The notes: generated from the sequence alone by a model not told the origin. A stretch of DNA of 64,000 bases from JACCXG01 sp963836735 (GCA_963836735.1 CAWIKP010000037.1:62001-126000), one strand, 5' to 3'; positions 1 through 9,477 are shown, counted from the stretch's first letter. Numbers and translations are program-made.

Positions 1-479
1 AGGCCAGGGTCATCGTGTCGGCGAACTTCCAGGCCGCCGGCGGCGCTGCTGGCGGGCGCGGCGGCGCCGGCGGTGGCAGAGGAGGCGAGACCGACACGCC
101 GGTCCGCATCATCCGAATGCGCCAGAACGCCGCGAAGGTGCCCGCTGCGCTCGAGAAGGCAGGAATCCCGTACGCGTTCACGATCGGCGGGCTGCAGAAT
201 CCATGCGACTTCGTGCGCAACGTGGCCCGCACTGTTCGGGATGGCGGACTTCCCGAGGATGCGGCCATCAAGGCGCTGACCGCGAATGCCGCGAAGCTCG
301 CCGGCGCGGCCGATCGCCTCGGCACGATCGAGAAAGGCAAGATGGCGAACGTCATCGTCACCGAGGGGAGCCTGTTCGACAGCGGGCGAATCCGTCACGT
401 GTTCGTCGCCGGCTGGCCGGTCGATCTCGAGTTCACGGCGCAGACCCCAGGCGGGCGGGGCGGCGGCGGGAGTCAGTAG
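1..479 (+). CDS. Amidohydrolase-family protein, C-terminal fragment
   Basis: The reading frame is open from the left edge of the window, so only about the last 158 residues are present. The segment with DFVRNVARTVRDGG, then AIKALTANAAKLAG and the LGTIEKGKMANVIV stretch, is the usual end of metal-dependent amidohydrolases of the imidazolonepropionase/dihydroorotase-like superfamily, where the last strands rebuild the small beta-sandwich beside the TIM barrel. The metal-binding HxH motif lies upstream, outside the window. The N-terminal part seen here contains a Gly/Ala/Arg-rich low-complexity insert (residues about 10-28), a habit shared by several secreted hydrolases in this window. Substrate cannot be inferred. 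Confidence 0.75.
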   Translation, partial: ARVIVSANFQAAGGAAGGRGGAGGGRGGETDTPVRIIRMRQNAAKVPAALEKAGIPYAFTIGGLQNPCDFVRNVARTVRDGGLPEDAAIKALTANAAKLAGAADRLGTIEKGKMANVIVTEGSLFDSGRIRHVFVAGWPVDLEFTAQTPGGRGGGGSQ

Positions 480-559
480 ACCGGCGCCGCCGGGCATCCC
501 CGCATTCGGCGGGTCACTCCCGGCGTGAGTGAAGGCAGGGTGTCCTCCTCGGAGGTGAA

Positions 560-1030
560 ATGCGTGCGTGGTTACCGCCGCTGCTGATCGCGGGGAGCCT
601 GACGGCCCTCGTTGATGGCGTCTTCTCGAGCGTCCTGAGCGCTGTCTTCTACGGTTCGACCGTCCAGCGGCTCTTCCAGGGCGTCGCGGCGACGCTGCTC
701 GGACCGGGCGCCTTGACCGGCGGCACGCGGACGGCCCTGATCGGCGTGCTCATGCACGTCGGCGTGGCCTTCGGCTGGTCGGCCGTGTTTCTCGTGCTGT
801 TTGCGAGCTGGCCATGGGTTCGTCAGGCGACGACGAGCAGATCCGGAGTGTTCGCCGTGGCAGCGATCTACGGGCCGTTCGTCTGGCTGGTGATGTCGCT
901 CGTGGTCATTCCAGCGTTGACTCATCGGGCTACGCCGATCGGGTTCCGCTGGTGGGTCCAGCTGTTCGGGCACATTCCGTTCGTGGGTCTCCCGATCGTC
1001 GCGTCGATCCGCGGAACATTCCCGTCATAG
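560..1030 (+). CDS. Small four-helix membrane protein (paralogue of the gene at 60822)
   Basis: A 156-residue integral membrane protein with about four hydrophobic segments (residues 5-28, 58-82, 96-118, 128-148). GGAGG lies 4 nt before the ATG. Function is not recognised. It is clearly related to the product of 60822-61349: both have an LFQ/ILQ-x-x-AA-x-LLG segment, a GG-x-x-TA-x-x-G-x-x-x-H helix and a YG-x-x-V-x-LVM-x-x-VV-x-PA helix. The overall pattern resembles YagU-like inner-membrane proteins, but I would not transfer a function. It converges on the ADOP permease with a 1-bp gap between stop codons. Confidence 0.7.
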   Translation: MRAWLPPLLIAGSLTALVDGVFSSVLSAVFYGSTVQRLFQGVAATLLGPGALTGGTRTALIGVLMHVGVAFGWSAVFLVLFASWPWVRQATTSRSGVFAVAAIYGPFVWLVMSLVVIPALTHRATPIGFRWWVQLFGHIPFVGLPIVASIRGTFPS

Positions 1031-1031
1031 G

Positions 1032-3690
1032 CTACTCGGTCCGCAACGCCACGAGCGGATCGGTGCGGGCAGCGCGCCGGGCCGGCAGATAACAGGCCAC
1101 GAGCGATGCCGTCGCGAGCAGCACGAACACTCCCAGATAGGTAGGTGGATCGGTCGGAGTGATGCCGAACAGCAGCCGGGCCAGCAGGGTGCCGGCTCCG
1201 ACGCTGAGCACGAATCCGGCGGCGATTCCGATCGCCGTCAAGCGGAAGCTTTCGGCCATGACCGACGCGACGAGCTGGCGCGAGGACGCGCCGAGCGCGA
1301 TCCGCAAACCGAACTCCCGGGTCCTCCTCCGGCCATCGAACGCGACCACGGCATACTGACCTATCGCGGCGATGATCAACGACCCGGACGCGAACAGCGT
1401 CAATAACGTGGCGAGAATCCAGAACGGCGCCACTTCCGCGGCGATCTCGGTCTCGAGCGAACGCAGGCTCGCGATGGGAATTCGTCCGTCGGCCTCCCGA
1501 AGCGCGCGTCGCCACTGCCGGCGGCATCCCTCCGAGACCAGCGTGATGGCGGATGTAGAAGGTCGCTTCACCAGGAGCCGCCGGCCGATCAGCGCTCGAG
1601 AAGAAGACGTATCGAGGCGGCCCGTCGGAGCCACGGCCGCTGAAGTAGGCGTTCTCGACAACACCGATGACCTCGGCCCTGGCGAGGCGATCGGCTGGCC
1701 CTGTGAGCAGAGTCTTGCCGAGCGCGGACTCCTGCGGCCACAGCGTGTCGGCCAGCTGGCGGGTAACGATCGCCGAAGGTGAGGCAGCATGCGCCGCGCG
1801 GGTGAAATCACGCCCGGCGACGAAGGGTACGCCGAACGTGGAGAAATAGCCGGGCGCGACCGCATTGTCCACGGCGAGCACGGGCTCGTCGGACGGCTCA
1901 CGGCGCACCGGGAAATCGACCCAGCTGGAGACCCGCCGGCCGGGCACATACGAGACGTCCTCCACGCCAGGCAATCGGGTGAGTTGATCCTGCAGGCCTT
2001 CCAGAAGCCTCCTGTTGCTGTCAGGCGTCGTTGCGCCCGCAGCGGTGTTGACCGTCGCTACCAGGACGTTCCGGGGGTCGAATCCGACGTCGAGGCTGTC
2101 CTGAAGCGAAAGCGATCGGCGGGCGAGGCCGGCGCTGGTCAGCAGGAGAACCGAAAACGCAAGCTGCAGGACGACCAGGCCATGCGTCAGCCGCGAGCGT
2201 CCAGGGACGACGCCCTGCTCGCCAACTTTGAGGAACGGCAGCAGTTGCTGGCGACGCGTGCGGAGTGCGGGCCCCACGGTCACCGCGAGCGTGCAGAGCA
2301 GCGCCAGGCCGAGCGCGTACGCCACGACGGTCCAGTCCGGCGTGAGATCCGGAGTGACCACCGGCCCACCCGTCTCCGGCACGAGGAACGGCACGACGGC
2401 CTTCGACACCCACCAGGCGAAGACGCACGCGGCGATCCAGCCGACCACCGACAGTACCAGCCCTTCGGCCAGGAGGCTTCGGACGATCCGTCCACGGGAG
2501 GCGCCGAGGGACTCCCGCACCGCCATTTCCCGCTGGCGGACGACGGCGCGCGCGATCAGCAGGTTGGTGACGTTGGCGCACACGACCACGATGGTGAGAA
2601 ACGTGACCACCGAGAACACCGCGAGCATGCGGTTGCCGCGGGTCGCCACGATGCTGTTGCCGCCCGCGGTCCCGGAATAGGGGACGAGCCTGACCTTGTA
2701 GCGATGCTTCAGATCCGGACGAGCCTGCTGCAGCTGCGTCCACAGGATCGCAAGTTGGGCCTGCGCTTCCGAAAGCGAGACGCCGTCCTTCCGCTGGCCG
2801 ATCATTGCCACGGCAGTGCCGCGGTTCACCTGGAGCCGGTCGCGGGCTTCTCCCGTCAGCGGAATCCAGAGATCGGCAAGCTCGATGAACACCGCGCCGC
2901 GAAAAGTCGGCTCGGCAACGCCGACGACCGTCGCCGGCTGGCCGTTGACGGTGACCGTCTGTCCGACGATGTCGTCCGCGCCCCCGAAGTTGTTCTGCCA
3001 GATGTGATGCGCGAGGATCACGACGAGCCCCGAAGGGCCGGGCTTGGCCTCGTCGGCAAGGAAGCTGCGCCCTTTGACGAGGCGGACGCCAAGTGTGTCG
3101 AAGTAGTTCGGCGAGACGATCCCCACACGGAGGGCATAACTGCCGCTGTCGACCGTCATCGTCAGACGCGCGAAATCGAACGCGGCGATCGGCTGAAACG
3201 CGGAGCTGTGCTCGATGAAATGCGAGTAGACGGGGTAGTCGGCGTGTGTTTCGATATCGCCGTTCTCGGCCACCCAGCTCACGGTCGCGAGCCTCGGTGC
3301 ATGCACCCCTGGTGAGGGTTTGGTGAGCACGCCATGAGCGATCGAGAACACCGTCGTGTTGCCGCCGATGACGAGCGCGATCAGGATGGTTGCGGTCAGG
3401 CTGACGCCCGGCGACCTGGTCAGGATGCGGCATCCGAAGCGCAGATCCTGCAGCAACTGTTCGAGACGCGTCGATACCCAGACGGCTCGCGTGTCCTCCT
3501 TCGCCAACCCGACGTTCCCGAACAGCCGACGGGCGGCGGCTGCGGCGTCCTGGTCGGAGAGGCCACGCTCTGATTGCAGCCGCGTTTCCTCCTCGAGGTG
3601 AAATCGGATCTCGTCGTCGAGATCGCGGTTGACCCGCGACGGGAGGAACAGCGCGCGCTGGATCACCTTCCGCAATCGTCTCCACGGCAT
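1032..3690 (-). CDS. ADOP-family ABC transporter permease (MacB/FtsX type), frameshifted
   Basis: Corrected length is about 885 residues. The N-terminal 80 residues are the permease-prefix domain typical of ADOP proteins, followed by TM1 (about 97-117), a MacB-type periplasmic domain, an FtsX domain with three TMs (about 365-480), a fifth TM (about 515-535), a second periplasmic domain and a second FtsX domain ending in PARRAARTDPLVALRTE. Such proteins are permeases with no ATPase encoded beside them, and their substrates are unknown. The frame breaks near position 1513: removing one base from the GTGGCGACGC run joins PPAV to RRALREADGRIP. Without correction the ORF runs out of frame to 922. 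PadR lies just upstream in the same orientation, the standard ADOP arrangement. Confidence 0.88.
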
Positions 3691-3707
3691 GGCTCTCTCC
3701 GGGATTT

Positions 3708-3729
3708 GGCCGGGTCTTCAGACCCGGCC
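3708..3729. repeat. GGGTCT/AGACCC palindrome, copy 1
   Basis: A perfect 10-bp inverted repeat, GGCCGGGTCT and AGACCCGGCC, separated by TC. It lies in the 42-bp gap between padR and the ADOP gene. It is one of five related palindromes in the window (also 12801, 19467, 28201, 46085). It lacks a T-run, so an intrinsic terminator is less likely than a REP-like element. Confidence 0.8.
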
Positions 3730-3732
3730 GAT

Positions 3733-4071
3733 TCACGCCGGTCCCAACACCCGTGCGATTGCGGCCGACAGGCGCGTCCACCGGCTGCGCTCCACGGCCA
3801 ACTGCCGTCGGCCTGCGGTCGTGAGCCGGTAATACTTGGCCCGCTGGTTCCGATCGCTGGTCTTCCAGCTCGCGTCGACCCAGCCCTGCCGCTCCAGGCG
3901 ATGCAGCGCGGGGTACAGCGATCCGTGATCGATGTTCAGGACCTCGTCCGAGCTCGCCCGGAGAGCGAGGCCGATCCCGTGCCCGTGCTGCGGCCCCCAC
4001 TGCAGCGTGCGGAGGATCAGCAGGTCGAGCGTGCCCTGGAGGAGTTCCGGCTTCTGCCGCGTCTTCGCCAT
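3733..4071 (-). CDS. PadR-family transcriptional regulator
   Basis: A 112-residue winged-helix repressor. The LLQGTLDLLILRTLQWGPQHG start and the NIDHGSLYPALHRLERQGW recognition-helix region are diagnostic of the PadR family in its short acidobacterial form. The ORF remains open 264 nt upstream, but homology begins at MAKTRQKPEL, so I place the start at 4071. It is followed by the ADOP permease on the same strand, and the pair is probably co-transcribed. In Acidobacteriota such PadR proteins usually precede ADOP genes, so the likely role is local control of the permease. An inverted repeat just upstream is a candidate autoregulatory operator. Confidence 0.9.
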   Translation of the reverse strand: MAKTRQKPELLQGTLDLLILRTLQWGPQHGHGIGLALRASSDEVLNIDHGSLYPALHRLERQGWVDASWKTSDRNQRAKYYRLTTAGRRQLAVERSRWTRLSAAIARVLGPA

Positions 4072-4085
4072 GAGTAGGAGGCAAT

Positions 4086-4100
4086 CTACCACCATGGTAG
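4086..4100. promoter_or_regulatory. Candidate PadR operator
   Basis: Perfect inverted repeat CTACC-N5-GGTAG, 15 nt upstream of the padR start. On the minus strand it ends in a TAGATT hexamer that could serve as the -10 element 11 nt before the ATG, so a bound repressor would block transcription. PadR proteins are known to bind short dyads over their own promoters; the match here is positional and by symmetry only. Confidence 0.5.
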
Positions 4101-4421
4101 GAGGGCGTCTACTGCTTTGACACCGTTCGGGGATCGCGTGTTCCGGTATCGTTTCGGGGGCTCCCGCCTTCGCGCTGCGCGCTACGGCGGGCAAGCGGGG
4201 CTCGGGTCCGGGGGCGTCGACGAAACGCTTGACGGCGGTCCCAGTACGCGCGATGCTCTGGCCGGCGCTGGTCCACGCCCAACCTCTGAGACTCCCCCCC
4301 GGCGGGGGTCCCGTGCGAGGCAAAGGGGGGCACACTCCCGGATCCGAATCGTCAGCTCCTTTTCGCGTCCATGGTGTGCTGCCGGGGAGCGCCCGTGGTG
4401 CGCCTGAAGGAGTGATTGACG
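4101..4421. other. Intergenic region without a gene
   Basis: About 320 bp between padR and the gene at 4422. It holds one copy of a CCCGCC...GGCGGG repeat (annotated separately), a C/G-rich hairpin at 4296-4308 (CCCCC-GGC-GGGGG), and the ribosome-binding site GAAGGAG at 4406-4412. I see no convincing coding sequence; the ORFs across it lack family character. Confidence 0.6.
4163..4191. repeat. CCCGCC-TTCGCGCT...GGCGGG imperfect palindrome, copy 1
   Basis: CCCGCCTTCGCGCT is followed by GCGC and GCTACGGCGGG, then GCAAG. Essentially the same sequence recurs at 19399-19430, so this is a dispersed short repeat and not a gene-specific hairpin. A partial third copy begins at 19433. Confidence 0.65.
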
Positions 4422-5142
4422 ATGCCTCGCAACAAGGATCTCAAGCGCCTCGTTCGTGCTCGGATGAGCAAGACCGGGGAGTCCTATACCGCCGCCCGCG
4501 CCAAGGTCATCGCCAGGTCCACAACGGAACGCAGGACGGGCTCCGTTGCTGACGTTCGTGCCGCTTCGGCCTCGCCCGGCGCCGAAGGTGGATTACGCTG
4601 CGCTCGCCGGGATGGCCGACGCGACCATCAAGGCGAAGACCGGCTGCACGTGGGACCGCTGGGTCTTCGCGCTGGATCACTACGGCGCCGACAAGATGTC
4701 GCACGGCGAGATCGCCGCGCTCGTGAGCACGAAATACAAGATCGACGGCTGGTGGGCGCAGTCGGTCACCGTGGGGTACGAGCGCATCAAGGGTCTGCGC
4801 GCCATCGGTCAGCGGCGGGACGGCACCTACGAGGCGAACAAGTCCCGCACGTTCAACGTGCCGGTCGGCGACGTTGTTCGAGGCCTGGGCGGATGCGCGC
4901 GTCCGCAGGCGGTGGCTCGACGGGAGGATCGGCAAGATTCGCACGGCGACCCCGTCGAGGTCGATCCGCCTCGATGGCGAGGATCGCAGCATCGTAGCGG
5001 TCGGCTTCATGTCGAAGGGACGCTCGAAGAGCGTCGTCGCCGTGCAGCACACGAAGCTGCGCGATCGTGACGCCGCGAGCCGGCTCAAACAGGTACCTGG
5101 TCCGAACGCTTCGACGCGCTCGCCGAGGTGCTGGCCGGGTAG
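4422..5142 (+). CDS. DUF4287/SRPBCC-type protein, three frameshifts
   Basis: The start is fixed by GAAGGAG 9 nt before the ATG. The protein reads MPRNKDLKRLVRARMSKTGE in frame 1, continues as KVDYAALAGM with TIKAKTGCTWDRWV and MSHGEIAALV in a second frame, then as FEAWADARVRRRWL in a third, and ends WSERFDALAEVLAG in a fourth. Joined, this matches a roughly 240-residue family in which a DUF4287-like helical N-terminus precedes an AHSA1/START-like (SRPBCC) domain. Function is unknown; ligand binding is the usual guess for the SRPBCC fold. The last break is at CAGGTACCTGG; dropping one G and one C restores Q-Y-W-S-E-R. Either a heavily damaged gene or sequence errors; I favour errors. Confidence 0.7.
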
Positions 5143-5153
5143 ATTCAGATCAG

Positions 5154-5296
5154 ACTCCCAACGACCAACTTCCAACTCCCAAGGGGAGCCGCTCGAATAA
5201 CTAGGCTGAAAGTCGAACCAACCGGCTCGTTCCTCGACTCTTGCCCAGTTGTGCGAGCGACTTCCCTTGGGAGTTGGGAGTTGGGAGTTGGAAGTA
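5154..5296. repeat. Heptamer-repeat hairpin, AACTCCC type, copy R1
   Basis: The left arm reads ACTTCC-AACTCCC-AAGGGGAGCC and the right arm reads back as GACTTCCCTT-GGGAGTT repeated with 7-bp spacing, ending GGAAGT. The middle carries a second, weaker inverted segment. The same element occurs at 39638-39785 and 55973-56121. It lies between the end of the 4422 gene and the promoter of the serine hydrolase gene. Confidence 0.85.
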
Positions 5297-5300
5297 CTCG

Positions 5301-5306
5301 TAGGAT
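5301..5306 (+). promoter_or_regulatory. Candidate -10 box (TAGGAT), near-leaderless start
   Basis: TAGGAT lies 7 nt before the ATG at 5314, directly after repeat R1. The spacing puts transcription start at or next to the start codon. No good -35 is visible. It is one of several such arrangements in the window. Confidence 0.4.
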
Positions 5307-5313
5307 GAGCCGT

Positions 5314-6903
5314 ATGCGCCTCCCGCTCCTGCTCGCCGCCGTGATCACCGTCGCCTCGTCAACTGCCCCCGCGGTTCCGCAGGCCGCTTTCCCTGTTCCC
5401 GACCGCCGCGCCAGACTCGAATCAGCCTTCAGCGACATCGATCGGCTCTTCGCCGACTTCGCCAAGACCGCTCATGTCCCCGGCGCGGCATGGGGCGTCA
5501 TCATCGACGGCGAGCTCGCGCATTCCGGGGCCGCAGGCGTCCGGGAGACTGTCTCCAACGCGCCGGTCGACGTCGATACGGTCTTTCGAATCGCCTCGAT
5601 GACCAAGAGCTTTACGGCGATGGCCATCCTGCAGGCTTCGCGACGAGGGCAAGCTCTCGCTCGACGAGCCGGCGGAACGGTACGTGCCGGAGCTCAAGAC
5701 CCTGCGTTATCCGACCTCGGATTCGCCGCGGATCACCATCAGGCATCTGCTGACCCATTCCGAAGGTTTTCCTGAGGACAACCCATGGGGCGATCAGCAG
5801 CTGTCGGAGACCGAGGAGAGTTTCACGCGGATGCTTCGTGGCGGCATTCCGTTCTCGACCGCACCCGGCACCGGCTACGAGTATTCGAACTACGGCTTCG
5901 CGATTCTGGGGCGCATCGTTTCCACCGTCTCCCGTCAGTCGTACGACGACTACGTGACGAAGAACATTCTGCTTCCGCTCGGCATGACCTCGACGACGCT
6001 TCATGCCGACCGGGTGCCGAAGGGACGCCTCGCGGTGGGGTATCGCTGGGAAGACGAGCGATGGAAGGAAGAGCCGGCGCTCCCGCACGGGTCGTTCGGA
6101 TCGATGGGAGGAATGCTGACGACGATCCGGGATCTGAGCCGCTACGTCGCGCTCTTTCTCGATGCGTGGCCGCCTCGCGACGGCGCCGAGCGCGGCCCGC
6201 TGCGTCGCGCATCCCTGCGCGAGATGCAGCAGCCCTGGCGGCCTTCGACCACGCGCGTCGTCCTGGACAAGTCGGCGGTCGTCGGCCCACTTGACCGCGG
6301 GGAGCTATGGCTATGGGCTGAGCAACACCCAGACGTGTCAGTTCCGATCGGCGATCGCCCACGGCGGCGGGTTGCCCGGGTACGGATCGCTGATGCGATG
6401 GCTGCCGGACTACGGCGTCGGGATCATTGCCTTCGGAAACCTGACCTATACCGGCTGGGGCAACACGGTCGGCGCTGCGTTCGACCGGCTCGAACGCACC
6501 GGCGGCCTGGTGCCGCGACAGGTCGTGCCTTCGCCCGCGCTGGTCACGGCGCGCGACGACGTCTCGAAGCTCGTGGTCAGGTGGGACGACGATCTTGCGG
6601 AGCGCATCGCGGCTGAGAACCTCTTCATGGATCGATCGAAGGACCGACGACGCAAGGAGATCGAGGAGCTGATCGCGAAGACAGGGCCAGTGTGCGCCGC
6701 CGGACAAGTTCGACGTCGTCGAGAATGCGCTGCGTGGCAGCTGGACGATGAGCTGTGAGCGGGGAAAGCTGCAGGTGTCGATTACGCTGGCGCCGACGAT
6801 GCCGCCGAAGGTGCAGTTCATGACGGTTCGGCCCGCGCCCGCGCAGCCGGCCGCCGCGGACCCTGCGTGTCGTTCTGAGTCGCGAACTGTGACCAGCCGA
6901 TGA
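5314..6903 (+). CDS. Secreted beta-lactamase-like serine hydrolase, three frameshifts
   Basis: A signal peptide (MRLPLLLAAVITVASS) is followed by a class-C beta-lactamase/D-Ala-D-Ala carboxypeptidase-like domain: SMTK as the S-x-x-K nucleophile motif, Y-S-N in the TGYEYSNYG segment as Y-x-N, and HGGG in SAIAHGGGLPG as the third motif. The end (CERGKLQVSITLAP) is a C-terminal beta-domain. Three one-base insertions break it: near 5636 (CAGGCTT for CAGCTT), near 6280, and near 6685 (GGGCCAGTG for GGGCAGTG). Each correction restores family sequence on both sides. The stop overlaps the next ATG. Likely a periplasmic peptidase or esterase; substrate unknown. Confidence 0.85.
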
Positions 6904-7632
6904 CGCCATTCAGCCAGGAGGACTGGACCAGCCGGTGCGAGTGGGGCAGCGGGGCCGTGACCGCGCTCGCGCCGGCGGACGTGATCATCGTCGTGGACGT
7001 GTTCTCGTTCACCACCTGCGTGGACGTGGCGGTCTCGCGCGGCGTCACGATCATTCCGTATGCCTGGAACGGGTGGGACGATCCGGCCGCAGCCGAGTTC
7101 GCCCGCACTCATGGCGCTGAGCTGGCGGGCAAGCGGCGATTGTCGCGATACTCGCTGGCGCCCCAGTCGTATCTCGATGCGCCGGCGGGCCTTCGGTGCG
7201 TGTTGCCGTCACCGAACGGGGCGCGGGTGTCGCTCGCTGCGGCCGCGAGCGGCGCCGTGGTGCTTGCCGGCTGTCTGAGAAACGCGCGCGCCGTTGCGGA
7301 GGCGGCGCAGCGAGCGGGCCGGACGTTCAATGTCATTCCCTCCGGCGAGCGCTGGCGGGACGGATCGCTGCGGCCAGCGCTCGAAGATGCGCTGGGTGCA
7401 GGCGCGATCCTGTCCTGGCTGCCCGGGCTACGTTCACCGGAGGCGGAGGCGGCCGTTGCGATCTTCGAGCGCTATCGCGGGCAATCTGGTGACGACGCTC
7501 GATGCGTGCGGCTCCGGCCGTGAGCTCGATGGGCGCGGGCATCAGGACGACAAGTTCATCGCCGGTCAGCTCGACGTGAGTGCCTGCGTGCCGCGGCTCG
7601 ACGGGATGGGTTTCGTCGATCGAGCCGGCTAG
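6900..7632 (+). CDS. 2-phosphosulfolactate phosphatase-like protein (ComB family), frameshifted
   Basis: About 243 residues. VIIVVDVFSFTTCVDVA, the FARTHGAEL region, the CVLPSPNGARVS motif and ALEDALGAGAIL are characteristic of ComB-type phosphatases, which hydrolyse 2-phosphosulfolactate in coenzyme M biosynthesis. In bacteria the family is widespread outside that pathway, so the true substrate may differ. One extra G near 7480 (GCGGGCAAT) moves the ORF out of frame; removing it gives ERYRGNLVTTLDACGSGREL and an end at 7632. The start overlaps the stop of the serine hydrolase by ATGA. Confidence 0.82.
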
Positions 7633-7643
7633 GAGCACCGCCC

Positions 7644-8381
7644 TTGCGTTTGTACGACGATCTCGCTTCGTGGTGGCCGCTGCTCTCGTCCCCGGATGAC
7701 TACGCCGAGGAAGCAGAGTTCTTCGGACGTCACCTGAGAGAGGCATGTGACGGACCCGCTCGCACACTGCTGGAGCTCGGATCTGGCGGCGGCAACAATG
7801 CTTCGCACATGAAGCGACTCTTCGAGCAGGTGACGCTCGTCGACATCTCTCCCGGAATGCTGGCGGTGAGCCAAAGATTGAACCCGGACTGCGAGCATGT
7901 TCACGGCGACATGCGGACGGTCAGGTTGGGAAGGCAGTTCGACTGCGTCTTCGTGCACGACGCGGTGCAGTACATGACGACGGAGTCCGATCTCCGGCAG
8001 GCGATCGAGATGGCGGCCGTTCACTGCCGTCCTGGCGGCGCAGCGCTGTTTGCGCCGGATCATCTGAAGGAGACGTTTCGACCCTCCACCGACCACGGCG
8101 GACACGATGATGGCTCTCGCGGGCTCCGGTACCTGGAGTGGACCTGGGACCCGGATCCCGACGACACCACCTATCTGACCGAATATGCCTATCTGCTGCG
8201 AGAGGCCGACGGGTCGGTGCGCGCGGTTCACGATCGTCACGTCGAAGGATTGTTCCCGCGCGATCTGTGGCTGCGGCTGCTCGGGGACGCGGGCTTTCTG
8301 CCGACCGTGATGTCCTTCGACCATTCCGAGCTCGAGCCCGGCACTTACGAGGTCTTCGTCGCCCGGCGGCCAGCCGTCTGA
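7644..8381 (+). CDS. Class I SAM-dependent methyltransferase
   Basis: 245 residues, starting at TTG with AGGAG 8 nt upstream. ELGSGGGNNASHMK (about residue 45) is the SAM-binding glycine-rich motif I, followed by TLVDISPGML (motif post-I), FDCVFVHDAVQYM (motif II) and CRPGGAALF (motif III). The protein is intact and soluble. Target is unknown. It sits 11 nt after the ComB-like gene and 9 nt before a membrane protein, so it may be part of one transcript. Confidence 0.85.
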   Translation: MRLYDDLASWWPLLSSPDDYAEEAEFFGRHLREACDGPARTLLELGSGGGNNASHMKRLFEQVTLVDISPGMLAVSQRLNPDCEHVHGDMRTVRLGRQFDCVFVHDAVQYMTTESDLRQAIEMAAVHCRPGGAALFAPDHLKETFRPSTDHGGHDDGSRGLRYLEWTWDPDPDDTTYLTEYAYLLREADGSVRAVHDRHVEGLFPRDLWLRLLGDAGFLPTVMSFDHSELEPGTYEVFVARRPAV

Positions 8382-8390
8382 TTCCCAGGA

Positions 8391-9414
8391 ATGGCGAGCC
8401 TCGGACACGTGGCAGTCGGGATGGCGGCGGCCAGGGTGACTGGCGACAGCCGCGTGCCCTCGATCTCCTCGATGGCGTTCTGGTCGGCGGTGTCTCTGCT
8501 CCCCGACATCGATGTCATCGGGTTTGCGATGGGCGTGCGATATGGCGATCCGTGGGGACATCGGGGAGCCACCCACTCGATGGCGATGGCGGTGGCGGTG
8601 GGACTCGCAATCGGTGCGATCGCCGCGCGGTTGAACCGGCCCGGCAGTCGGACGGCGCTCGTCGCGAGCGCGGTGCTCGCCAGTCATGCGCTCCTCGATA
8701 CGATGACTGACGGGGGCCTTGGCTGCGCGCTGCTGTGGCCCATCAGCCTCACTCGATACTTCGCACCGTGGCGACCGATTCCGGTGGCGCCGATCGGATT
8801 CGGCTTCCTGTCAACTGATGGCGCGCTCGTCGCCCTGGTGGAACTGGGTCTCTTCCTGCCTGCTCTGGTATTCGCGTTATGGCCCGGCCGTGTCGCAGCA
8901 AGAGCGGCGGTCTCGCTGGGCATCCTGTGGCTGGGAGCGGTCGCGGTGATCTCGTACAGCGAGCGCACCGCTGACGCCCTCAAGGGTGTTCTCGTTCGGG
9001 AAGACACCGCATATGCCGCCGGTTTTTCGGAAGCCGCGTTTCGAACGCTCGGCCTCGGCCGCACGGAGAGCGAGGTGCTCGCGGTTCTGGGGCCTCCCCA
9101 CCAGGAACTGTGGTTTTACACGCCGCCGGACAGCCGGCCGCCCGACGAGAGGCCGGCGGCGCGGGACGGGTGTCTAATCATCCGGCTCCAGGACGACCGC
9201 GTCGTGTCGGCGTACGAGCGCGGGCAGATGCGCTTCGCGCGGGGTCATCGCAGGGCACACGCGCCTGGAGCTCCAGCAGCGGCTGGGATTGCCGCAGGAA
9301 TCGTGCTGGCAGTACAGCTGGAGTCCTGCAGGTAGAGCGCATCGTTTGAGGCTGGTGTGCTTCACGAATGGCACCGCGCACTTGATCGTTCGCAAATGGG
9401 CGGGTGGAGTGTGA
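8391..9414 (+). CDS. YdjM-like membrane-bound metal-dependent hydrolase with C-terminal BamE-like region, frameshifted
   Basis: Residues 1-190 form a multi-helix membrane domain with the YdjM/YfhO-type histidine/aspartate pattern: SLGHVAVG, LLPDID, GHRGATHS and SHALLD. This pattern suggests a metal-dependent hydrolase embedded in the membrane. After about residue 200 there is a soluble tail. It has a LGLGRTESEVLAVLGPPHQE segment that resembles the helix-hairpin start of SmpA/BamE domains. After removal of one G at about 9241 it continues as GHTRLELQQRLGLPQES and ends KWAGGV at 9414. The uncorrected ORF ends at 9335 in nonsense. Confidence 0.75.
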
Positions 9415-9477
9415 CCTTCGCTGAGTGCCACTCCCCACCCAGTTGCGATACGCTCATCGCTTCAGGAGTTCGCCGTC

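Noticed and set aside
922..1500. C-terminal part of the uncorrected 922-codon ADOP ORF
   Set aside because: Out of frame after the indel near 1513; the alternate frame carries the expected FtsX helices and ends at 1032.
1789..3315. Plus-strand ORF (508 codons) inside the ADOP gene
   Set aside because: Arg/Asp/His-rich antisense translation with no membrane or domain pattern.
5154..5296. Insertion sequence remnant with terminal inverted repeats
   Set aside because: No transposase fragment and the inverted arms are made of heptamers; classed as a repeat element.
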